The translations under genes were made by a program, and so were the position numbers. This document shows, piece by piece, positions 20,047-32,014 of a stretch of DNA of 64,000 nt; the stretch's first letter is position 1, and each line of letters begins with the position of its first letter. Below the pieces are notes generated by a model. That model saw only the letters and a program-made list of their open reading frames with translations. It was not told the DNA's origin and made no database searches. This DNA comes from Solirubrobacterales bacterium (GTDB lineage: Bacteria > Actinomycetota > Thermoleophilia > Solirubrobacterales > Solirubrobacteraceae). Where the stretch lies: NCBI GenBank assembly GCA_027306855.1, contig DAHUYZ010000003.1:1-64000 (forward strand), in the 5' to 3' direction.

Positions 20047-20453
20047 TGGCACGAACCACGTTCCCAGTCGAAGTCCTCACCCCCGAGGGCGAGGTCTTTA
20101 ACGAGGAGATCGAGATGCTTTCGACGCGTACGTCTGTCGGGTCGATCGGCATCCTCGCCAACCATGCTCCGCTGCTCGCCCAGCTGGAGCCGACGGAGCT
20201 GCGTCTCTATCGGTCGGAGGCGGAGATCGTCCGCTTCGCCCAGGCCGAGGGCTATCTGCAGTTCGCCGAGAACAGGGCGCTTCTGCTCGTCGAGGAGGCG
20301 ATCGCGCCTGACGCGCTCGACCGCCAGACGCTGACCACTCGGCTCGACGAGGCCCGTAGCGCAGCCGAGCGGGCGCCCGAAGGCAGCGAGGAACGCGCAA
20401 GGGCGCTGCGCGACGCAAAGCGCTACGAGGCGTTTCTGTCCGTCGCGGCATGA
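20046..20453 (+). CDS. atpC: F1Fo ATP synthase subunit epsilon
   Basis: F1 subunit that regulates ATPase activity. The N-terminal beta-sandwich (FPVEVLTPEGEVFNEEIEML, GSIGILANHAPLLAQLEP) is followed by a C-terminal helical hairpin with ARSAAERAPEGSEERARAL. At 135 residues it is full length. It is the last gene of the ATP synthase operon. Confidence 0.95.
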
Positions 20454-20458
20454 GGCGC

Positions 20459-20476
20459 TGCGCGCACGTGCGCGCA
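20459..20476 (+). terminator. 18-bp perfect palindrome after atpC
   Basis: TGCGCGCACGTGCGCGCA starts 6 bp after the atpC stop and is its own reverse complement. It can form a strong stem but has no T-run. It is a candidate GC-type terminator or 3'-end stabiliser of the ATP synthase mRNA; a protein-binding site cannot be excluded. Confidence 0.5.
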
Positions 20477-20587
20477 CGGCCCAACGGATAGCCTTCCGAC
20501 GCTGGGGACCCTCGCCCAAATGATCTGGCGGCCTGCATACGACCGTTTCGTGGAGGGGTCCGCCGACCACGCGTGCGGAGTCATCGG

Positions 20588-21877
20588 ATGAGCGCCGAGC
20601 GCGAGCCGATAGGCGTAATCGGCACCGGCTACGTCGGCCTCGTCACCGCCGTCGGGTTCGCCGATCTCGGCAGCGAGGTCTTCTGTGTGGACGTCGACTC
20701 CGAGAAGGTCGCTCGCCTACAGGCCGGACAGGTTCCGATCTACGAGCCCGGCTTGGACGAGCTCTTGGCGCGCAACTCAGAGCGCCTGCACTTCTCGACC
20801 GAGCTTGCCCCAGCGCTACAGAACGCGCGGTTGCTGTTCGTCGCCGTCGGCACTCCCCCGACCCATTCCGGCGACGCCGACCTGTCGGCCGTGCATGCGG
20901 TCGTCGAATCGATGCCCGCGCCCGACGGCCACGCGCTCGTGATGAAGTCGACCGTGCCCTGCGGTACGGGCGCCAACATCAGGCGGATCTTCAACGAGAA
21001 CGGCAAGTCCGCCTACAGCTACGTCTCCTGCCCCGAGTTTCTGAAGGAGGGCTCGGCCCTTTCCGACTTCACGCACCCCGACCGGGTCGTCGTCGGCGGC
21101 GAAGGCGACTGGGCCGAGCAGGCGGTCGTCGACCTGTACGAGCCGCTTGGCGCTCCGCTCGTACGCACCGACGTCGCTTCCGCCGAGATGATCAAGCTCG
21201 CCGCGAACGCGTTCCTCGCGACGAAGATCTCGTTCATCAACGAGATCGCCAACGTCTGCGAGCAGCTTGGCGCCGACGTCGTGGAGGTGGCGCGCGGAAT
21301 GGGACTCGACGCTCGCATCGGCCCGAAGTTCCTGCAGGCCGGCATCGGCTACGGAGGGAGCTGCTTCACCAAGGACGTCAGCGCTCTGAAGCTGCTCGCC
21401 GGCAACTCGGGCTACCACTTCCAGCTCTTGAACGCCGTCATCGAGGTCAACGAGCTGCAGAAGCGGCGGGTCGTCTCCAAGCTCGTCCGCCACCTCGGTG
21501 AGCTCGCCGGCAAGCGCATCGCGCTGCTCGGGCTCGCGTTCAAGCCGAACACCGACGACATGCGCGGCGCCTCCTCGCTCGTGCTCGCCGCTCGTCTGCA
21601 GGCCGAGGGAGCGCACGTAAAGGCGTACGACCCGATCGCCGAGGAGCAGGCCCGCTCGCTGATGCCCCAGCTCGACTATGCCGACTGCGCGTCTAACGCG
21701 ATCGACGGCGCCGACGCGGTTATCCTGGTCACCGAGTGGGAGGAGTTCCTGAAATTGGAATGGTCCGAGGTCGCGCGCGCCATGAGAGGGACGCTCGTGA
21801 TCGACGGCCGCAACGCCCTCGACGGCAATGCCGTGCGCGCGGCCGGGCTCATCTACGAGGGGATCGGTAGACGCTGA
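20588..21877 (+). CDS. UDP-glucose 6-dehydrogenase
   Basis: NAD-dependent oxidation of UDP-glucose to UDP-glucuronate (UDP-ManNAc dehydrogenase is the main alternative in this family). NAD fold VIGTGYVGLVTA at the N-terminus, family signature EFLKEGSALSDF, and catalytic Cys259 in GYGGSCFTKDVSAL. At 429 residues it has typical length. ATG 20588 is preferred over GTG 20573 because GGAG lies 7 nt before it. The TGA overlaps the ATG of the next gene (TGATG), so these sugar-nucleotide genes are coupled. Confidence 0.93.
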   Translation: MSAEREPIGVIGTGYVGLVTAVGFADLGSEVFCVDVDSEKVARLQAGQVPIYEPGLDELLARNSERLHFSTELAPALQNARLLFVAVGTPPTHSGDADLSAVHAVVESMPAPDGHALVMKSTVPCGTGANIRRIFNENGKSAYSYVSCPEFLKEGSALSDFTHPDRVVVGGEGDWAEQAVVDLYEPLGAPLVRTDVASAEMIKLAANAFLATKISFINEIANVCEQLGADVVEVARGMGLDARIGPKFLQAGIGYGGSCFTKDVSALKLLAGNSGYHFQLLNAVIEVNELQKRRVVSKLVRHLGELAGKRIALLGLAFKPNTDDMRGASSLVLAARLQAEGAHVKAYDPIAEEQARSLMPQLDYADCASNAIDGADAVILVTEWEEFLKLEWSEVARAMRGTLVIDGRNALDGNAVRAAGLIYEGIGRR

Positions 21878-22977
21878 TGCAGGCCGTGATCCTCGTCGGC
21901 GGTGAGGGGACTCGCCTGCGCCCCCTGACCTCGACGGTGCCCAAGCCGGTCGTCCCGCTCGTCGACAGGCCGTTCATCTCGTTCATGCTCGAGTGGCTGT
22001 GCGAACACGGGATCGACGACGTGATCATGTCCTGCGGCTTTCTCGCTTCGGGCGTCCATAACGTGCTTGGCGACGGCTCGGCCTACGGGGTCAAGCTGCG
22101 CTTTGTCGAGGAGCCCGACCCACGCGGCACCGCGGGAGCGCTCAAGTTCGCGGAGACGATGCTCGACGAGCGCTTTCTCATGCTCAACGGCGACGTGCTC
22201 ACCGACATCGACCTCTCGAGCCAGATCGACCAGCACGAGCGTTCCGGCGCGCGCGCGACGCTTGCGCTCGTGCCCGTCGAGGACCCCAGCGCCTACGGTT
22301 TGGTGCACCTGCACGACGATCACTCGGTGCGCGACTTCGTCGAGAAGCCGAGCTCTGACTCGATCGATACGAACCTGATCAGCGCCGGCGCGTACGTTCT
22401 GGAGCGCAGCGTCCTCGAGCTGATCGAGCCAAGCCGCAACGTTTCGATCGAGCGTGAGATCTGGCCGCAGTTGATCGGCAACGGGCTGTACGGGTTTGCA
22501 TCAGACAGCTACTGGCTCGACATCGGAACGCCCGAGCGCTACCTGCAGGCGACGTTCGACATTCTCGAGGGAAACGTTCAAACGTCCGTACGCGAGCGCC
22601 TCGGCGACTCCTACCTGTCCGTGTCCGACGGCGCCGAGATCCTCGGCCGTGCGATCCCACCCGCGATGATCGGCTCAGGCGCTCAGATCGCCGAGGGCGC
22701 CCATGTCGGTAGCCTCGTGGTTCTCGGCCAGGACGTCAAGGTCGGCCCAAACGCGGTCGTCGAGCGTGCTGTGATCCTCAACGGGACGGAGATCGCCGAC
22801 GGCTGCGTGCTGCGCGACTGCATCGTCGCGGGCGGCTGCAGGATCGGGAAGGACACCCAGGTGCTCGACGGCGCCGTCCTGGGGGAGGGGGTCACGGTGG
22901 GGGCAGACAACGTGATTGCAGGCGGCGCGCGTATCTTCCCTGGTGTGAGCCTCCCCGACGGAGCCATCAAGTTCTAG
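21877..22977 (+). CDS. Sugar-1-phosphate nucleotidyltransferase with left-handed beta-helix
   Basis: NDP-sugar pyrophosphorylase: the activation motif LVGGEGTRLRPLTS is at residues 6-19, followed by KPVVPLVDRPF and LNGDVLTDIDL. The C-terminal third holds hexapeptide repeats (IGSGAQIAEGAHVGSLVVLGQ...) forming a left-handed beta-helix. Family members make GDP-mannose or dTDP/UDP-glucose. The phosphomannose/phosphoglucose isomerase gene 2 bp downstream makes mannose-1-phosphate guanylyltransferase a reasonable guess, but the base specificity is not settled by motifs I can see. Confidence 0.88.
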   Translation: MQAVILVGGEGTRLRPLTSTVPKPVVPLVDRPFISFMLEWLCEHGIDDVIMSCGFLASGVHNVLGDGSAYGVKLRFVEEPDPRGTAGALKFAETMLDERFLMLNGDVLTDIDLSSQIDQHERSGARATLALVPVEDPSAYGLVHLHDDHSVRDFVEKPSSDSIDTNLISAGAYVLERSVLELIEPSRNVSIEREIWPQLIGNGLYGFASDSYWLDIGTPERYLQATFDILEGNVQTSVRERLGDSYLSVSDGAEILGRAIPPAMIGSGAQIAEGAHVGSLVVLGQDVKVGPNAVVERAVILNGTEIADGCVLRDCIVAGGCRIGKDTQVLDGAVLGEGVTVGADNVIAGGARIFPGVSLPDGAIKF

Positions 22978-22979
22978 GC

Positions 22980-24068
22980 ATGGACGAGCGCCGTCCAGTC
23001 ACAGCCGCGCCCGCGGCGACCGAGACGCTCTCCCGCGAGGCGATTGCGCGCATCGACCTCTCAGGTCAGCTCGACGACGTCCTCGCGCTCCCCGAGCACC
23101 TGCGCGACGCGCTGTGGCGCGTGGAGTCGGCGATCATGGGCGAGTCGGACACGCCCGCGGGGCTCGTCGTAGCCGGCATGGGGGGATCGGCGATCGGCGG
23201 AGCGCTCGCCCGCGCCGCGCTCGGCGACCACGCATCGCGACCTATCTTCGTGACACGTGCCTACGGCCTTCCCCCCTGGACGACGCCCGAGACGACCGTG
23301 CTGTGCGCCAGCTACTCGGGCAACACCGAGGAGACGCTCGCCTGCTATGAGTCCGCCGGCGCGCTCGGTGCAAAGCGCGTAGTCGTCACGACGGGAGGCC
23401 GGCTCGCGAGCATGGCGCGTGAGGACAACGTCCCCGTCATTCCCCTACCCGGCGGCTTTCAGCCGCGCGCCGCCGTCGCCTACATGACGGTCGCCGCCCT
23501 GGAGGTAGCCGCGCTCTGCGGCGCCGGTCCCAGGCTGACCTCTGAGATCGACGTGGCCGCCTCCCATACCGAGCAGCTCGTCGCCGAGTGGGGACCCGAC
23601 GCTCCGGAGGACTCGCTGGCCAAGCAGATCGCGCGCGGGCTGTCTGGCAGCGCCGCCGTGATCGCGGGCGCCGGCCTGACCGCGCCGATCGCCTACCGCT
23701 GGAAGACCCAGATCAACGAGAACGCCAAGCTGCCCGCCTTCTTTCATGAACTGCCCGAGCTCGACCACAACGAGCTCGAGGGCTGGGATGGCGCCCAGGG
23801 CGTGGGCCGCTTCTCGGCCGTGTTCCTCGACGACTCCGACGCCCATCCGAGGGTCAAGGAGCGTATGGAGCTGACAGAGCGCTTGATCGCCGGCAACGCC
23901 ATGTCTTGCTTCCGTTTGGAGACGCGCGGCCAGACGACGATCGAGCGGGTCATCTCGCTCGTGCTGCTCGGCGATCTAGTCTCGATCTACATGGCGGTCC
24001 TCCGCGGCGTCGATCCAGGCCCCGTGGCTCTCATCGAGCAGCTGAAGGCCGATCTGGCCGCCGGCTGA
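22980..24068 (+). CDS. Bifunctional phosphoglucose/phosphomannose isomerase
   Basis: SIS-domain isomerase of the archaeal/actinobacterial PGI/PMI type, interconverting fructose-6-P with glucose-6-P and mannose-6-P. SIS motifs are VVAGMGGSAIGGALA near residue 66 and CASYSGNTEETLACYE near 113; ELPELDHNELEGW carries the catalytic His-Glu pair typical of this family. At 362 residues it is full length. It supplies hexose phosphates to the adjacent nucleotidyltransferase and dehydrogenase. Confidence 0.9.
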   Translation: MDERRPVTAAPAATETLSREAIARIDLSGQLDDVLALPEHLRDALWRVESAIMGESDTPAGLVVAGMGGSAIGGALARAALGDHASRPIFVTRAYGLPPWTTPETTVLCASYSGNTEETLACYESAGALGAKRVVVTTGGRLASMAREDNVPVIPLPGGFQPRAAVAYMTVAALEVAALCGAGPRLTSEIDVAASHTEQLVAEWGPDAPEDSLAKQIARGLSGSAAVIAGAGLTAPIAYRWKTQINENAKLPAFFHELPELDHNELEGWDGAQGVGRFSAVFLDDSDAHPRVKERMELTERLIAGNAMSCFRLETRGQTTIERVISLVLLGDLVSIYMAVLRGVDPGPVALIEQLKADLAAG

Positions 24069-24078
24069 CCCAAATAGA

Positions 24079-24102
24079 ACCTTGACACGCTCGTGATAAG
24101 GT
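24079..24102 (+). promoter_or_regulatory. MerR-type operator dyad overlapping a -10-like box
   Basis: ACCTTGACAC (24079-24088) and GTGATAAGGT (24093-24102) form an inverted repeat with 8 of 10 positions paired around a 4-bp centre, an ACCTT-AAGGT dyad like known MerR-family operators. The right arm contains TAAGGT (24097-24102), a -10-like box 7 nt before the regulator's ATG. The arrangement predicts autoregulation. Confidence 0.6.
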
Positions 24103-24109
24103 CTGCTGG

Positions 24110-24550
24110 ATGCAGGCCACGGCCGTTGACGCGCTGACGATCAACGAGGCAGCCGCCACCACCGGCTGGTCGGCTCGAATGCTGCGCTACATCGAGTCCG
24201 TCGGCCTCGTCGAGCCGCGTCGTTCCTCCTCCGGCTACCGGCTGTACGGGGCGGCCGAGCTGCAACGCCTGTCCACGCTGCGGGAACTGCTCGAAAGTCA
24301 CGCCCTAGAGCTCAGCGAGGTGGGCTTCGCATCGCGCCTAGCGCGCGAGCCCGGGCTGCGCGAGGCGATCGAGCAGTGGCTCTCAGCCGAGCCTGCCCGC
24401 CCCGAGTACGTCAGCGCGGCTGAGTGGCTGCGCTTTGAGCAGGAGAAGCATCAGCAACTGCTCGCCGCGGCCTCCCCGGAGAACGGGCATGCAAAGCCCC
24501 GATGGGCGGGCGACCCCGGCGCCCCCGCGACAGACGGAAAACGCCGATGA
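24110..24550 (+). CDS. MerR-family transcriptional regulator
   Basis: 146 residues. The N-terminal winged helix-turn-helix [37 protein letters not shown] (residues 10-46) has the MerR signature of HTH plus wing, followed by a helical linker ([18 protein letters not shown]). The C-terminus is short and lacks the Cys pairs of metal-sensing MerR proteins, so the ligand is unknown. It sits 31 bp before ahcY and behind a dyad that fits an own operator, so it may control the SAH hydrolase genes; that is inferred from position. Confidence 0.87.
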   Translation: MQATAVDALTINEAAATTGWSARMLRYIESVGLVEPRRSSSGYRLYGAAELQRLSTLRELLESHALELSEVGFASRLAREPGLREAIEQWLSAEPARPEYVSAAEWLRFEQEKHQQLLAAASPENGHAKPRWAGDPGAPATDGKRR

Positions 24551-24581
24551 AACATTCTCAATCAGACACCATGGAGACCGC

Positions 24582-26057
<1,476 letters not shown>

Positions 26058-26100
26058 CACTGACAGCGGCGAGGCCCGCATCGAGTGGGCCGACACGCAG

Positions 26101-27288
26101 ATGCCGGTGCTCGCGCAGATCCGCGAGCGCTTTGCCGTCGAGCGTCCGCTCGAGGACGTGAGCATCGCCGCCTGCCTGCACGTGACGGCGGAGACGGCCA
26201 ATCTCGTGCGTGCCCTGCTCGCCGGCGGGGCACGGGTGGGGTTGTGCGCGGCCAACCCGCTCTCCACGCAGGACGACATCGCGCTCGCGCTGCGGGAGCG
26301 CTATGGCGCGAGGGTGCTCGGTCGGCGTGAGGAGAGCGCCGCGAGCTACGCCGAGCACGTGAACGAGCTCGTCGAGGACAGCCCGCAGGTTACGATCGAC
26401 GATGGCGCTGACCTGATCGTCGCGATCCACGAGCACAGCGCCGAGCAGGCCGTGAGCATGCTGGGCGGTACCGAGGAGACGACCGCCGGACTGCTGCGCG
26501 TCAGGGCGCTTGCCGACGACGGCGCTCTCTCATGCCCGGTGCTCGCCGTCAATGAGTCGCGCGCCGAGCGCGCCTTCAACGACCGCTTCGGCACGGGACA
26601 GTCCACCGTCGACGGGATCTTGCGCGCCACGAACCTGCTGCTCGCGGGGCGCACTCTCGTCGTGTTCGGCTACGGCTGGACCGGCCGTGGAGTGGCGCTG
26701 CGCGCACGCGGCCTAGGAGCGTCGGTGATCGTGTGCGAGGTCGATCCCCTACGGGCGCTCGAGGCCCGGATGGAGGGGTACGAGGTGATGGGCTCGCTCG
26801 CCGCAGCCGAGCGGGGAGACGTGTTCGTGACGGTCACCGGCGGGCGTGACGTCCTGCGCAGCGAGCACTTCGAGCGCATGAAGGACGGCGCCGTGCTCGC
26901 CAATGCCGGGCACTTCGACGTGGAGATCAACCTCACCGCGCTGCAAACGCTGGCTGTGCGGGGCAGACGCGAGGCGCTGCCGCTCGTCGAGGAGTACACG
27001 CTGGCGGACGGTCGGCGCCTGAACCTCCTCGCCCACGGTCGCGTTGTCAACCTCGCGGCGGGCGAAGGCCATCCCGCCTCGGTGATGGACATGTCGTTCG
27101 CCGGCCAAGCTCTCTGCGTGGAGCACCTGGTCGAGCAGGCCGGCAAGCTGCCTTCGGCCGTGCTGCCCGTGCCGGATGAGATCGACGAAGAGGTCGCGCG
27201 CCTAAAGCTCCAGTCGCTTGGGATCGAGATCGACGAGCTCAGTGAGGAGCAGCGCATCTATCGGGTCGCGTGGGAACGCGGCGCGTAG
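26101..27288 (+). CDS. Diverged adenosylhomocysteinase paralogue
   Basis: Short SAH-hydrolase-family protein lacking the insert and C-terminal KPDHYRY tail of the upstream enzyme. Catalytic positions kept: CLHVT, IDDGAD, EETTAG and GHFDVEIN. The segment equivalent to [11 protein letters not shown] reads NESRAERAFND, so the catalytic Lys is Glu and the following Asp is Asn. NAD fold FGYGWTGRGVAL is intact. ATG 26101 is the first canonical start, but the same frame upstream encodes GEARIEWADTQMP, which aligns with the start of the family; an ATT at 26053, overlapping the ahcY stop, is a possible start. Function may be altered or regulatory; an archaeal-type S-inosylhomocysteine hydrolase is another option. 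Confidence 0.85.
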   Translation: MPVLAQIRERFAVERPLEDVSIAACLHVTAETANLVRALLAGGARVGLCAANPLSTQDDIALALRERYGARVLGRREESAASYAEHVNELVEDSPQVTIDDGADLIVAIHEHSAEQAVSMLGGTEETTAGLLRVRALADDGALSCPVLAVNESRAERAFNDRFGTGQSTVDGILRATNLLLAGRTLVVFGYGWTGRGVALRARGLGASVIVCEVDPLRALEARMEGYEVMGSLAAAERGDVFVTVTGGRDVLRSEHFERMKDGAVLANAGHFDVEINLTALQTLAVRGRREALPLVEEYTLADGRRLNLLAHGRVVNLAAGEGHPASVMDMSFAGQALCVEHLVEQAGKLPSAVLPVPDEIDEEVARLKLQSLGIEIDELSEEQRIYRVAWERGA

Positions 27289-27416
27289 GACGGCCGTATA
27301 CCGGCGCGATGTTGCGTCCTCGGTCGCTCACACCCCTCCGGGACCCGTTACCGTCGCTCCCTGTGTCCTTGCCTCTCTTGGTCTACGGCCGTCCTACGAA
27401 GCCCCTTCGCTTCCGA

Positions 27417-27422
27417 TAGCTT
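27417..27422 (+). promoter_or_regulatory. -10-like box (TAGCTT) of the second nucleotidyltransferase gene
   Basis: GATAGCTT ends 8 nt before ATG 27431; there is no good Shine-Dalgarno sequence. This fits the leaderless pattern seen in other genes here and supports the chosen start. Confidence 0.5.
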
Positions 27423-27430
27423 GCGCTGCC

Positions 27431-28417
27431 ATGAGAGCGATGGTCCTCGCGGCGGGGCTCGGCACGCGCCTGCGCCCACTGACGTACGAGATCACCAAGC
27501 CGATGGTGCCCGTGCTCGACCGGCCCGTGCTCGCGCACATCCTCGATCTGCTCGAACGCCACGGTTTCGAGCATGTGATCGCCAACCTGCACTACTTCCC
27601 GGAGTCGATCGAACGACACTTCGGCGATCGCCTGACATATCGCTACGAGCCCGAGCTGCTAGGCACCGCCGGCGGGGTGCGCGCATGCTCAGACTTCCTC
27701 GGCCAAGAGCCTTTCCTCGTGATCTCCGGCGATGCGCTCACCGACATCGATCTGAGCGCGTTTATCGCGCGCCACCGCGAGGCGGGCGGGATCGCGACGC
27801 TCGCGGTCAAGAAGGTCGCCGACACACGCGAGTACGGGGTCGTCCTGCACGATCGCGAGGGACGTATCACCGGCTTCCAAGAGAAGCCCAAGCCCGACGA
27901 AGCGCTCTCAGACCTCGGCAACTGCGGCATCTACATCTTCGAGCCGCGCATCTTCGACTACTTCCCAGACACTCCCTTCGTCGACTGGGCCAAGGACGTG
28001 TTCCCGACCCTGCTCGCCCACGACGTCCCGTTCCATATGCACGAGATCAGGGAGTACTGGAACGACATCGGCTCGCTGGGCGAGCTGCGCCAAGGCACGT
28101 TCGACGCGCTGCGAGGCGAGCTGCGCCTGCACGTCGACGGCGAGGAGCTCGCTCCCGGCGTGATCGCCCCCCAGGGCACCGTGCTGCCGCCCGACGCTCA
28201 GGTCGATGGACCGATCTGGATCGGCCAGGACGTGTATGTCGGCGCCGGCGCTCGCCTGATGGGTCCAGTCGTGCTCGGCGACGGCGCCCGCATCGGCGCG
28301 AGCGCCCAGCTGCGCGAGACGATCGTCTTCCCAGGCACGACCATAGAGGACGGCGCGATCCTGATCGGCGCGATAGCCGGCCACGCGGGCATCCTCGAGA
28401 GCTTGCGGCCGAGATAA
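27431..28417 (+). CDS. Sugar-1-phosphate nucleotidyltransferase
   Basis: Second NDP-sugar pyrophosphorylase, 328 residues: LAAGLGTRLRPLTYE at 6-20, KPMVPVLDRPV, ISGDALTDIDL and EKPKPDEALSD. A short C-terminal beta-helix (IGQDVYVGAGARLMGPVVLGDGARIG) follows. It is most like the mannose-1-phosphate guanylyltransferase / glucose-1-phosphate nucleotidyltransferase group; specificity is open. The start ATG 27431 is preferred over a longer upstream frame because the extra residues are not family-like and a -10-like box precedes it. It stands alone and ends in a strong hairpin. Confidence 0.87.
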   Translation: MRAMVLAAGLGTRLRPLTYEITKPMVPVLDRPVLAHILDLLERHGFEHVIANLHYFPESIERHFGDRLTYRYEPELLGTAGGVRACSDFLGQEPFLVISGDALTDIDLSAFIARHREAGGIATLAVKKVADTREYGVVLHDREGRITGFQEKPKPDEALSDLGNCGIYIFEPRIFDYFPDTPFVDWAKDVFPTLLAHDVPFHMHEIREYWNDIGSLGELRQGTFDALRGELRLHVDGEELAPGVIAPQGTVLPPDAQVDGPIWIGQDVYVGAGARLMGPVVLGDGARIGASAQLRETIVFPGTTIEDGAILIGAIAGHAGILESLRPR

Positions 28418-28420
28418 GAA

Positions 28421-28448
28421 CCGGGGGACCACGCCTGCGGTCCCCCGG
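28421..28448 (+). terminator. Strong 10-bp inverted repeat after the nucleotidyltransferase gene
   Basis: CCGGGGGACC and GGTCCCCCGG pair perfectly around the 8-nt loop ACGCCTGC, 4 bp after the stop. No T-run follows. It may also end the tRNA transcript coming from the opposite strand. Confidence 0.6.
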
Positions 28449-28471
28449 AACATCTATCTAGCCAGACAGGC

Positions 28472-28502
28472 CAGCTCAGATAGCAATCCCTTGACTGATT
28501 GC
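28472..28502 (+). repeat. tRNA-like remnant, inverted relative to the adjacent tRNA gene
   Basis: The + strand reads AGCTCAG, then ATAG, then CAATCCCTTGACTGATTG. With gaps this parallels the D-arm and anticodon arm of the tRNA encoded on the - strand at 28536-28608 (AGCTCAG, GATAG, CAGTCCCTTGACTACGG). Positions 28483-28502 form a perfect 6-bp hairpin, GCAATC / GATTGC, with loop CCTTGACT. I read it as a degraded inverted partial copy of the tRNA; see findings. Confidence 0.5.
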
Positions 28503-28535
28503 AGTATAGATCACGACCGGGACGCTTGTGCGAAG

Positions 28536-28608
28536 AGCCCCCGCCGGGATTCGAACCCGGGACCTGTCCGTAGTCAAGGGACTGCTCTATCCACTGAGCT
28601 ACGAGGGC
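28536..28608 (-). tRNA. tRNA with geometric anticodon GAC and Arg-like body
   Basis: The 73-nt cloverleaf fits exactly: 7-bp acceptor stem (GCCCTCG/CGGGGGC, one G-U), D-arm GCTC/GAGC, 5-bp T-arm CCGGG/CCCGG with TTCGAAT loop, and variable loop AGGTC. CCA is not encoded. The anticodon arm is GTCCC-TTGACTA-CGGAC, which places GAC (Val) at 34-36 but has a C31-C39 mismatch and T at position 37, where a purine is normal. The D-loop AGTGGATA with A20 is typical of tRNA-Arg, and the discriminator is T. Isotype is therefore uncertain; it could be a pseudogene or an altered tRNA-Arg. Confidence 0.8.
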
Positions 28609-28761
28609 AACCACCTCCGAGGAGGCGTGCCGAGGCTACTCGCGGGTTGGGATGCCTTTTGGCGGCTCGAACATCCGCGTATTCCCCGATGGACAGGCGC
28701 CGGTTGGGGGCGTAGCATCGAGAGGGACGCCACAGCCTCGAACGCGAAGGGAGCACCCGTG

Positions 28762-29100
28762 ATGCAGATCGACATCAAGGGCCGCAACGTCCCCGTCACC
28801 GACGAGCTGCGCGAGCACGCGGAGCGCCGCCTGGAGAAGGTCTCTCGGCAGGTGTCGAGCCTCGCTCGCCTCGAGCTCGAGGTCTTCTCCGAGCCCAACC
28901 CTCGAGTGGCCGACCACGAGGTGGCCCAGGCGACGCTCTACCTGAAGGGGACGACGCTGCGAGCATGTGGGGCATCGCCGCGGATGCTGCACTCGCTGAA
29001 CGTGGTCGTAGACGAGCTGGCGCGCCAGGTCAAGCGCCATCGCGATAAGCGCCGCCATCGCCGCGAGGCCCACGCCGCCGCGCTCTCGCGCGCGACGTAG
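28762..29100 (+). CDS. hpf: Ribosome hibernation factor, short HPF/RaiA type
   Basis: 112 residues: MQIDIKGRNVPVTDELREHAERRLEKVSRQ with the beta-alpha-beta-beta-beta-alpha S30AE fold, and a basic C-terminal tail (RQVKRHRDKRRHRREAHA). It binds the 30S mRNA channel to inactivate ribosomes during slow growth. The C-terminal dimerisation domain of long HPF is absent, so it should not by itself form 100S dimers in the long-HPF manner. ATG 28762 follows GGGAG by 8 nt; GTG 28759 is an alternative. secA is 16 bp downstream, with a box of its own. Confidence 0.88.
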   Translation: MQIDIKGRNVPVTDELREHAERRLEKVSRQVSSLARLELEVFSEPNPRVADHEVAQATLYLKGTTLRACGASPRMLHSLNVVVDELARQVKRHRDKRRHRREAHAAALSRAT

Positions 29101-29104
29101 TCGA

Positions 29105-29110
29105 TACCCT
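29105..29110 (+). promoter_or_regulatory. -10-like box (TACCCT) of secA
   Basis: GATACCCT ends 6 nt before the secA ATG at 29117, and no Shine-Dalgarno sequence lies between. It supports a leaderless secA transcript in addition to readthrough from hpf. Confidence 0.5.
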
Positions 29111-29116
29111 GAGCGC

Positions 29117-31996
<2,880 letters not shown>

Positions 31997-32002
31997 CGCT
32001 GA

Positions 32003-32008
32003 TAGCGT
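32003..32008 (+). promoter_or_regulatory. -10-like box (TAGCGT) of prfB
   Basis: GATAGCGT ends 6 nt before the ATG at 32015 with no Shine-Dalgarno sequence between them, 7 bp after the secA stop. It is among the clearest cases of the leaderless pattern. Confidence 0.55.
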
Positions 32009-32014
32009 CTTCGT

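Noticed and set aside
28198..28614. Minus-strand open frame through the tRNA
   Set aside because: Its start VALVAQWIEQ is the well-known spurious translation of a tRNA gene.
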